Part shown: positions 55,701-64,000 of the stretch, one piece after another
Position numbering within the stretch: the stretch's first letter is position 1
Layout: each line of letters opens with the position of its first letter
Source: Colius striatus
Taxonomy: Eukaryota > Chordata > Aves > Coliiformes > Coliidae
Assembly: GCF_028858725.1 (NCBI RefSeq)
Contig: NC_084768.1
Location: forward strand, 2,897,853 to 2,961,852
DNA length: 64,000 bases
Direction: 5' to 3'
Position numbers and translations under genes: made by a program
The notes under the pieces: generated by a model
Database searches by the model: none
Told to the model about the DNA's origin: nothing
Seen by the model: only the letters and a program-made list of their open reading frames with translations

Positions 55701-58700
55701 TATCATTAAAAACCTAATGATTTTTGTTTTGTGGCTCTTGGGGTACAGCTCAGAACGTGCTTAGGATTGCTGGTAGTACAGGTTGCTTTCTCAAGTCCCC
55801 CCTTTCTAGATTGTGATGCCAGTAGAAGGTATGTGTATATAAGATCCAGCAGGTTTATTTGAAAGAATTCCAAGACTAGGAGCAATGGGATTGGTTGCAC
55901 TTGGCAACACTTGAGGAGACTGTCCTTGAATTCAGGGGTATTTTGTTTAATTAATGGTTTGAACCCCTTAGCTTTCTTTTAGGAAGACATTCTATTGAGT
56001 TCAGTAGAACAGTGCAGTCAAAGCTGCAGATCAGAGCCTTTAAGCAAAATAATTCTTGTGGTATTGTTGTGTTATTAAAAAAAATCACAGTTTACTCTCT
56101 GATTTTTGTCCTTTTTATGTAGAAGAAAGTGAGGGTGATTCTTAGCAGTGTGGCATGTGTCTTCTCTGGACTGGATCATAGTTCAGGAGGGATGATCTAG
56201 GATGCCAGACACTGCCTGTTTGATGACTCCTTTCAAAAGAATGTGTGAGTGAGCTCATCTGCCCCTCACACTGCTTGAACCTCTCTGGTATACACCACAG
56301 AATTCGAGGCCAGGGAAGGTCACAGTCAGTCTGTATCAGCAGAGCACAGGACTGAGACTAGAACTGTCCTTCAGACCTGCTTTTCCCCTAGATTGATTTG
56401 GCTTAGAAAAAAAAAGAGCACAGAAAGTGATTACAGGATGTGTTGAGAACTCCTTTACTGACAAATGGAATTTAGAGTTAATTCTGTGTTTTATTTTTCA
56501 GTACTTCAGCAGGCTGGAAGAAATCCATCTGAGAAGACAGTTAATAAATATTGGACTTCACAAACCACTACACTGACTTTTGATGATTTTTGTACTATTT
56601 TAAAGAAAGAAAAGCCTGCTACAAAAGCTGAACTGCTAGAAGCTTTTGGAAAAATAGACAGAGATAACACTGGATATATTTTACATGATGAACTTTATAG
56701 ACTTCTTACAACAGTAAGTATTTGTAGAAGCTTAATTGTCCATCTTTAACCATTAGTAGAGATTTTGAAAATTAGATGGTTAAAGTCTTCTGAATGTGTG
56801 AACACATCATTCTGATCAAAAGAGTTGATCCTAGAAGTTTTTGTTGCAACACTATCTGTACTGCAGTGGAGCAACAGAGAGGGAAGTACTTCAGTTAGTA
56901 GGACTGAGAAAAGCCTCTTCATTGTCAAGTCCAATCATCTTGCACAGTACAAACACTAGGGAGCAGTAACAATTCAAATGGACTACAAGTAGAATTCTGG
57001 TAGAGTGCTCAAAAGTGAATGTAAAACAGTTTAAGGAAACACAGAGGAGAACAAACCGGGACAGAAGGAACAATTGATGTACTATAATTGTTGTGGTTGG
57101 CACAATAAACAGTTTAAACATTGTGTCAGAACCTTCAGTCCTCATTCTGCATGAACAAAGAGATAAGAGTTGCAATGGTAAGAAATGCTCTTTATGGAAC
57201 AAAAGATACAAGTAGCAGTCGTTGAATGCTACTTTAGTTATGTCATGAAGAGCTGTGAGCTCTGTATTGTTACTTCAAGTCAGAGCATTGCTTTATATAG
57301 ACCCAGACTGAAAAACTTAGTAGATGTACTTGCAACAGCAACTGTTGCTGTTCAAATAGGGGAGGACCAAGTTTTGATTTATTACAACCCACTGTGGCTC
57401 TGGGACAACAGGTCCTCACCACATGCTTACCAGTGACAAAGTTCATGGTAGTTTTCAATCCCAAGTTTACCCTATGCATCTATAGCTGAAAAGTGACGTG
57501 AAGCAGATTTCTCTACAGCAGTCATATATTGCTCTGTTATTACTGAAAGCCTTGTGTAGAGGAAATTGCTGGGGGACCTTGTGGAAGACCTGCTTCCTTC
57601 CTGAGACATGTGCCTTGTGTCTACATTGCGAGTAGAGCACTCGAGATGGTGTGATGACGGGCATCTTCAGACTTCGTTCCAAAAGGAGAGAAATTGCTTT
57701 GGCCTCACACTAATGATCCCAAGTAGAGACAAGATGCAAGGCAAATCATGCCTAGAATAAACCTTTTAGTGAACTAAATTGCAGGTGTAGACTGGTACAA
57801 TGGGATAGCTCAAGTAAAGATGTGAAACTTAACCATTATGATGTTGGGTCTTGATTGTTTGCATGCTACAATGTAAGTAAGAGTGACTGAGAGCTGGGAT
57901 TCTCTGCTTTAGGGAAGGGTTTCTGGAAGTGATATGTCATTCACAGTAGGTTTCTGGAAGACAGCACAAAATTGCATGAAGTGATGCAATTCATCTGTTC
58001 AGTATTTAGTAATATTGGAGGGACATAATTTTTGATGATGTTGACCTCTGATTTGATGATTCAAATGAAAATCCATTTAAATCTCTTGCAAGATAAGATT
58101 CCCTGGAAGGATATCAGGATTTCCTTTGTGTTTTTATGTGTGCTGTAGGTGAAGAACATTCTTGATTAGGAATTGTATTTTTTATTGCAGAGAGGTGAAA
58201 AGATGACTTGGGATGAAGTGAGTACCATTACTAAACAAGCTGATTTTAACTGCAGTGGCAAGCTCGACTACCACAAGGTATGGCAAACAGTGCTGTCCTT
58301 TGTTCTTGTGTTACAGGCTTGGTGTTACTGACAGTATTAGCATTATCAAACACAATACATATCACCTTCCTGTGTTAGTCTGTTGATGACCTCACCCCAG
58401 GCTCCCTATACCTGCCTAGGTCCTGGAACATGGGCTGGGATGTATTTCTGTTTCACTTAACTCTTATCTAGCTGTTATCCTTGGAAAGGTCACCTGCTGC
58501 AAGTGAACTTTATGCATTAGGCAGAGCTCCATAGTAAGCATGAAGCCCAACAGCACGTGTGAGGGGAAGAGTTAAAGGAATGGCAGGATAAAGATGGCAG
58601 TTGACAGCAAACTCAGCTAATCAATGAAAGTTGCTGTGTCTGTGCCATTTCATTATTTCTTTGGGGGGGGGGTGTTATTGTATGTGTTAAACACCTAATT

Positions 58701-61700
58701 TTCATGTTGCAATATCTTACCAACTGTTTTGATGTTGTCTCCAAGGAGTGATGCAAGTTTTGAACTCAATAAACAGCCCAGAAGGGTTTTTGTACATAAA
58801 TGTGGTTTCATAGGAGAAAATCCCTTATTAAGACTCCTGTGTTAAAAATTCCCCAGTCTTCAAATATCTAGAGAGAACTATAAATCACCTCTTGGGTTGA
58901 AGTAAGCTTTTATTCAGTACTTGGACTTCCTTGTGGAATCATGACTCTGTTTTCCCGTGCCACTTGAGCAGTCACTGTCATCTGTGAAAGTGAACAGTAG
59001 TGTTGTGCCTCGAGGGAAGATGCATGACATCTATGGACCTGTCCTTTCCTCACTGCTGCTACGTTTTAATCCTTAAAATGGGAGAGAGAACGTTTCCCTT
59101 AACAGATTACTCTTCTTTATCTAAAGTTTTGTGACTTCTACATGGCAACCAGTGAGCAATGCTGCAAGGCTGCACGAGAGAAACTGCAAGTTGATAGTCG
59201 ATTGAGGCAACAGCAGTTTGGGAGTCAAGCTGAAGCTTCCTCTGAAGGGATCACACTGCCAGCGTCAAAATCATCACCAAGACTCTTGAGGAGAACTGAT
59301 CCCAAACTAGCATCAACAAAAGGTGTTTGTATTTCATATTGGGAGTTTCTGTTCTGTTGGAGATAATACTCTGGGGCAATGGACAGTATTTGTTTCATCT
59401 TTCTCAGATTAGTGAGGATGTTGGTAACTAATATTCATTTCTACTGTGGCAAAATTGCTTAAATGTCTCAGTAGGATACCTGGCCTCCATGTTCAAATGG
59501 ACTTGGGCTGCATCTATGATCTGAAGCTCTCAGATTCTTAAGAGTGACTTTCATTGACTCTCCCATGACACAGTGCAGAGGGAAAAGTGAAAGCGAACGC
59601 TCAAATGTTGTAACATAGGCAAGTTCTTTATTTCCTTCCCAGATCAGAGAGGAAACCTTAAACATTTACCAATAAGCAGTCTGTTTGCTTCAGTTATTGA
59701 GGCTGCTTTTCGAGCACAATCACTATGAGAGTTTAATCTTCTTCCTGAAGTTACAAAGATCCTTAAAAACCTTCCCAAACTGTGAAAAAGACCTCAAGGT
59801 AACAGACTGCAGAGGTACCATATGTGAAATGTGCAATATACTGTGTGCTGTTTACTTTCAGTTGCTTCAATATTGAAGAGATGCAAAAATGACAGAAGAA
59901 TGAGGGATGAGTTGATATAGCTATATCAACAATTGTACCAGCAGAGCTTCCCCAAGATAAGGAACCAGAAAATAAAGGCTTGGGAGTGATGGCAGTGGGC
60001 AGCTGTGCATGGATGATGTGCTGCCTGGCAGGGAAACTGTACTGACCTGAAAACAAATATATTAGAAGCAGGTTAAATGTATCTACTTAGGACATGTTGA
60101 CCTTGATTCTAAGGTAAATGGAATCGTGGTAACAATTTCTTGTCCTTCAGGCAGATTTTGTTCCAAGGTCCTGCTATTCATATGCCAGTGCACCTGGGCT
60201 GTACAGTCAGGGAAGTAAAGGTGTTTGGTTAATGAATTATTAGATGTTGCGTGCTTACAATGGAAGTCAACTTATCTGATTGAAGTTCTTGTCATCCAGT
60301 TTTTTCCTCTGTGTACCTATAAATGTCAGGCTTTATGACGAATAGCACGAGGAGTGGGTTGAAATAACGTGATTGTGACTAAATATCTGTGCTCATAGGC
60401 GACAGCAGAACTCCTTCAAGACCCTCATCCGCTCAGAGCTGCAAAACATCCGTTTCTACCACTATCAGAGTGGATGCCAGTAGCAACAGAAACACAAAGC
60501 TAATTGAGCCAGACACAATGAAGGTATCACTTAAGATAGTCCTCTTGAAATGATGCTGATTTCCTTCAGGCACATATGTTAATTGCATTTCAAACAGGAA
60601 ACCGTTTTTCTCTGATATATATTTTTTTAGCTTATGTTTTATTAATAGTTTGTCAAGGGCAGCCATAAACTACTGAGAGATTTCTTGCTACGTATTATTA
60701 TGAGCATTTTTATATACTGTTGGTTTTGCTGACCTCTAGTTACTGGAAATGATTTTTCAGGTGTGAAGGTTTGATAGAACAAAGTGTGTGTTTCCCAAAT
60801 GAGAGCACCGTTGGATACAACGTTTCATGACTTTTTGAGGACTTTAACGTTTAATAATTGATTAGGTTGGTGAGAACTTCCAATGCTTAAGTAGTCTGAA
60901 AGGTTGTGTATCATAAACCTTTCTATGAAAGGTAATTGGAAATAAGTAACTGGCCTGTGAGCATATTCAGTTTATTGGGCATCACTTTGTGAATATATGC
61001 TGTGGCCTGAAAATACTGATTTTTAGTTAGACTAATATGTTCTGTCAGTATTTTCTTTTAAATAAATCACCCATTCAATATAAATTCCTGTGGGAGAAAG
61101 ACAGCAAAGTCACTTTGCTAAGTCAATATTTTTAGAGTGTTAATATTGATCTTTTTTCCTTTGTTTTCCCTTTCTTGACTGAAGCTTTACTAGTTTTCTT
61201 TCAACAGAAAATAATAGCTGTAGAAATATAAAACATTAACTGGGAACTGCTAGAATACATTAAAAATGTGCACCTTGAGGCTCCTGTATATAAGGGAAAA
61301 AATGGTTATGACCACATGGCGTAACTGCTGCTGGAAAACTGAACTGATTGTTCTCATGAGTTACATTTTGGTTTCAAATAACAACTCTGTATCTGTTATT
61401 GAACTCTGAAGGCTTTTATAGTTTCGACCTTGCCATACAGTGACATTTGTTCTATATTAAAACTTAAGAACATAATCCCAAAGGAATTTGTTGCAGTCTG
61501 TTTAGGTATCTGGACCTCCATGCAATTTAACCTGCAATTTCACCTTGTTCAAATGTGATCTGTAGTATATAAAACCATTACACACTTTCCCAGTATTGGA
61601 TTCCTTTGTACAAGCTAGTAAGAGCTGATTGAATAAAAGCAGATACCAATTACTATCCATTAGCAACATACCAAATCAATCAATAAACATGGAAAGATGT

Positions 61701-64000
61701 AAGTGAAACTACTAGGGTTTGGGGTTTTTTTTAACCCTGTCAAAGGCACAATGCAAACTGTCACAATCAATGAATAAACAGAGTGGTTCACTTGTGGATC
61801 AGCATGTAGCACCCACAGTTTCTTCTTATTTATCATATAGTAAAAGATATTTCTTTTCCTGCAGTTCACCTGGCTTTTAGGTGACCTGCTATCATGATGA
61901 AGTTATAACAATGCCAACTTGAGGTTTCAGTCAGAGGAAAACAGTAGGAGTTAAAACACAGCAAATGTGTACATTTAAAATCCCTTAAAACATGGAATGT
62001 ATTCATAGTACATTCTTTCATGTGTTTTCTTTTTTTCGGTGGAGTTTTGTGACATGTCTAAAGCCACATAAATCAACTTGGGGAGAAAAAAATGTAGTTA
62101 TGAAAGTGCAACAGATGTGCATAAACAACATGCTGATCTGTTGGGCTTCAAATGTGGCTGAAACACAATTCGTTACAAGATGGCTAATGGAGATCTTAAG
62201 TATCTGCGACATCATCTTTGTGTTGGTTTTAGTCAAGACTGAAAGGCGTTAAAGAAAAATCAGCAGCATATAATCTAAAATCTTGTCACTGCCTTAGGTA
62301 GCCGTTTGACGTGGATAATTTGGAGAACATAGCACCACCTTATGCTCTCTGCAGGAATAACAGTTCACTGTTTGATTCCTAAAGCATTGTCAAACATTTG
62401 CTTACTGTTGTTCACGTCCTGCGCGTTTTGCCTTGAGATATTTTCCCTGCTGACTTGGATTGTTTGATGTCCCTGCTGTAACAATGTCTGAGTGCAAAAC
62501 TGTAGAATAGGCAGAATGCCGGAGGAAGTAACACCTGGAAAAGCAGAAGGTAAACAAACATGACAAAGATACTTGCCACGGGCTATTTGCAAGACAATCG
62601 TTTTAAGACCAGTGCCTTATTGAGAAAGGGAGAGTAGGAGGTGGCTATGAGAATAGGTTTTGTACCTGAAAGTTGTTGCAGTATATTTCTGAATAGTTAT
62701 AATCCATTTGGACTGGTGTTTAAAGTTAGAGTTATAGGATAATCATGGTTGAAAAAGACCTTTAAGTTCATGAAGTCCAACCTCCTCCCATCACACTACT
62801 AAGCCCACCACTAACCCTCAGCACCTCATCTGTACATCTTTGCAATATCTCCCTGGATGGGGACTCCACCACCTCCCTGGGCAGCCCATTCCAGTGCTTA
62901 ATAACCCTCTCATGGGAAAAAGTTCTTCCTAATGTCTAACCTGAACCTCCCCTGGTGCAGCTTAGAATTTTGCTCTGCAAAAAGTGACTACAGAAAGGAC
63001 TATTTGAGAAAATTAGTTACAAAGTAGCAGACCAGTGCTGTGTCTTGTGTATTTATGCAGGGTTTATGAAATCATCAAATCAATATATTTCAGAGAAGCT
63101 GGGTTTCATCTTCATCAAGGTCAAGGCAATAAATAATATTTGCTTGGTTTCCAGGAATGGCAATGTGCACAGTCCAAAGGATGCTTCTACCTAGAAGAAG
63201 ATGGTGAAATCATTAGTCACAAGTACAAGTTGCACTTACCTCAAAGGTCTACAGTGTGTGTTACTATCAAGCCTTTACACCTTCGTCAGATGGAAGGTAA
63301 GTGTATTTGTATTTATGTGAAGAATTTTCCCTTACTAGCATGTTCTGCTGCTACATCTCTCCCTTTCACACTTGCAATACTCTGTGATGCTGTGATACAG
63401 CAATACTTTTCTCTGTTGACAGAGTCCTATTAAAAATGTAACTCGTCACACCATGTTTTCTGCTTTGTGGTTTGTGCTTGCTTCCTGGGCAGGACAAATC
63501 AGCCAAGTCTCCCTTTAGTCAGCCAGCCTCTTTGGTTATTTTTGGCTAGAGATTTGTGAAGCTTCTTGTTAACAAAATTCAACTGTTAGCACTGTCTGCA
63601 GCATCTCTCTTTAGTTAATGTTTGGTACTGTTGTTTCCCATAAAGTACAAATTACATGTGATACCATGTAGGGAAATCTTGCTCTTTAGATCTTAAAACT
63701 GATTGAAACATACACTTTTGAGATTCACATCTTCTGGTGTCCCTACCTTTTGCACATAATCTCAGTTTCCAGTCAAGATGAGCTTACCAGTATTTTACAG
63801 AACAGCAGAACAGAATATGATACAATTCTGGTAACATCTTTAATTGCAAATATCTAGGAGCCTTTGCATAAAGTAAAGTAATCAATATTGTACTAATAGT
63901 AGGAAACAATGAAAAAAGCTTCCTTAACTACCAAAGGTTTTAATGGTAGACCTATTAATATTAATCATTATCTGAAGACAGTCCACAAGACTTGCAACAA
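52800..64000 (+). CDS. EFCAB7: EFCAB7, 5' half (gene span, continues past window)
   Basis: EFCAB7 is an EF-hand protein that, with IQCE, anchors the EVC-EVC2 complex at the base of the primary cilium and supports Hedgehog signalling. Six coding exons join in phase (187+212+87+196+125+142 nt), giving 316 codons, about half of the roughly 630-residue protein. It begins MASSPESDASLFIQKVPRSE, matching the human start as I remember it. EF-hand 1 is at 115-126 and EF-hand 2 at 151-162. A conserved QSKGCFYLEEDGEIISHKY block lies in the last exon here. The 5' UTR exon at about 52800-52847 is inferred from the promoter and a donor-like site. Confidence 0.94.
52848..55059 (+). other. EFCAB7 first intron (inferred)
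   Basis: About 2.2 kb between the CpG island and the exon carrying the ATG. Another donor-like site, GGAG|GTGAAT, at 53152 could instead end the first exon. No repeat was recognised. Confidence 0.5.
55061..55247 (+). CDS. EFCAB7: EFCAB7 first coding exon
   Basis: Acceptor GTATTCTTCACAG is followed by A-ATG. The exon encodes residues 1-62, including SESSQAKKSQHAEEAMFYMN and CRAAYLTVLKSSLENIKSKE, then ends TTAG|GTAAGG leaving one base. The start is fixed by the acceptor two bases upstream and by similarity to the human N-terminus. Confidence 0.94.
55248..56501 (+). other. EFCAB7 intron
   Basis: About 1.25 kb, GTAAGG to TTTTATTTTTCAG. Nothing else was recognised. Confidence 0.7.
56502..56713 (+). 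CDS. EFCAB7: EFCAB7 exon with EF-hand 1
   Basis: This 212-nt exon starts TA, completing Val, and reads VLQQAGRNPSEKTVNKYWTS. It ends LLTT before ACA|GTAAGT. It carries a canonical 12-residue calcium loop DRDNTGYILHDE at 115-126, with Asp at 1 and 3, Gly at 6, Ile at 8 and Glu at 12. Confidence 0.95.
56714..58190 (+). other. EFCAB7 intron
   Basis: About 1.5 kb, GTAAGT to TTTTTTATTGCAG. Nothing else was recognised. Confidence 0.7.
58191..58277 (+). CDS. EFCAB7: EFCAB7 exon with EF-hand 2
   Basis: This 87-nt, phase-0 exon encodes RGEKMTWDEVSTITKQADFN and CSGKLDYHK, ending at AAG|GTATGG. The second loop, DFNCSGKLDYHK (151-162), has Asp, Asn and Ser at 1, 3 and 5 but Lys at position 12, where Glu is usual. 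The human protein, as I recall it, also has Lys there. Confidence 0.95.
58278..59126 (+). other. EFCAB7 intron
   Basis: About 850 bp with a run of ten G at 58663-58672. Nothing else was recognised. Confidence 0.7.
59127..59322 (+). CDS. EFCAB7: EFCAB7 exon, linker after the EF-hands
   Basis: Acceptor CTTTATCTAAAG. The exon reads FCDFYMATSEQCCKAAREKL, then QVDSRLRQQQFGSQAEASSE, a charged Ser/Pro-rich linker, and ends AAAG|GTGTTT leaving one base. LRQQQFG is close to the human LRRQQFG. Confidence 0.93.
59323..60398 (+). other. EFCAB7 intron
   Basis: About 1.1 kb, GTGTTT to GTGCTCATAG. Nothing else was recognised. Confidence 0.7.
60399..60523 (+). CDS. EFCAB7: EFCAB7 exon, Ser/Thr-rich linker
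   Basis: This 125-nt exon completes a Gly codon and encodes DSRTPSRPSSAQSCKTSVST, then TIRVDASSNRNTKLIEPDTM K before GTATCA. KTSVS and KL.EP correspond to the same positions in human EFCAB7. Confidence 0.9.
60524..63154 (+). other. EFCAB7 intron with old CR1
   Basis: About 2.6 kb, AT-rich, containing a diverged minus-strand CR1 3' fragment at 62729-62985. Nothing else was recognised. Confidence 0.7.
62729..62985 (-). mobile_element. Old CR1 3' fragment, minus strand
   Basis: GGGGACTCCACCACCTCCCT, GGGCAGCCCATTCCAGTGCT and AATGTCTAACCTGAACCTCC, each as read on the plus strand, are characteristic of the CR1 3' region in reverse orientation. It is more diverged than the copies at 14.8 and 44.7 kb and belongs to a different subfamily. 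Confidence 0.92.
63155..63296 (+). CDS. EFCAB7: EFCAB7 exon with QSKGCF.LEEDGEI block
   Basis: Acceptor TGCTTGGTTTCCAG. The exon reads EWQCAQSKGCFYLEEDGEII, then SHKYKLHLPQRSTVCVTIKP, and ends GGAAG|GTAAGT leaving one base. This block is strongly conserved in vertebrate EFCAB7. The remaining exons lie beyond the window. Confidence 0.95.
63297..64000 (+). other. EFCAB7 intron, cut by the window edge
   Basis: About 700 bp after donor GTAAGT, AT-rich. No further exon was recognised before the edge. Confidence 0.6.

Overview
This is vertebrate nuclear DNA from a bird. Several CR1 LINE insertions end in the (ATTCTRTG)n octamer tail typical of avian CR1. Introns are compact and bounded by GT/AG. 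Spliced exons reconstruct parts of three conserved vertebrate genes. No bacterial gene, CRISPR array, tRNA or rRNA was seen. The species cannot be named from the sequence alone.

Layout. (1) 1-14185, plus strand: the last three coding exons and 3' UTR of TNNI3K, the cardiac troponin I-interacting kinase. The upstream intron holds a 40-bp satellite (1-1260). The next intron holds a 6.9-kb, 37/38-bp minisatellite (1685-8600) whose first unit is the exon/intron junction itself. (2) 14850-20110: a minus-strand CR1, then a composite of a T-rich array, an octamer array derived from a CR1 tail, a short CpG-rich block and a second, shorter copy of the same modules. (3) 20111-27300: no gene recognised. 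(4) about 27540-52560, minus strand: ITGB3BP (CENP-R / NRIF3 / beta3-endonexin), rebuilt as nine coding exons whose phases all agree (195 codons plus stop). Introns contain CR1 fragments and, near the promoter, an LTR-like sequence and a hairpin-forming minisatellite. (5) 52300-53150: a CpG-island bidirectional promoter carrying a perfect 30-bp GC repeat. (6) about 52800-64000 (continues beyond the window), plus strand: the 5' half of EFCAB7, six coding exons encoding 316 codons with two EF-hands.

How the genes relate. ITGB3BP and EFCAB7 are head to head and probably share one promoter, as in mammals. Their products act separately: CENP-R in the constitutive centromere network and nuclear-receptor binding, EFCAB7 at the base of the primary cilium in Hedgehog signalling. 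TNNI3K lies tail to tail with ITGB3BP. In human that position is held by ALG6, so the repeat-rich interval between them covers a gene-order change.

The most unusual items are the minisatellite made of about 185 copies of a splice-donor junction, the duplicated composite array at 16.2-20.1 kb, the hairpin minisatellite with an apparent compensatory double change, the perfect GC repeat in the shared promoter, and the exchange of receptor-binding LXXLL motifs in CENP-R.
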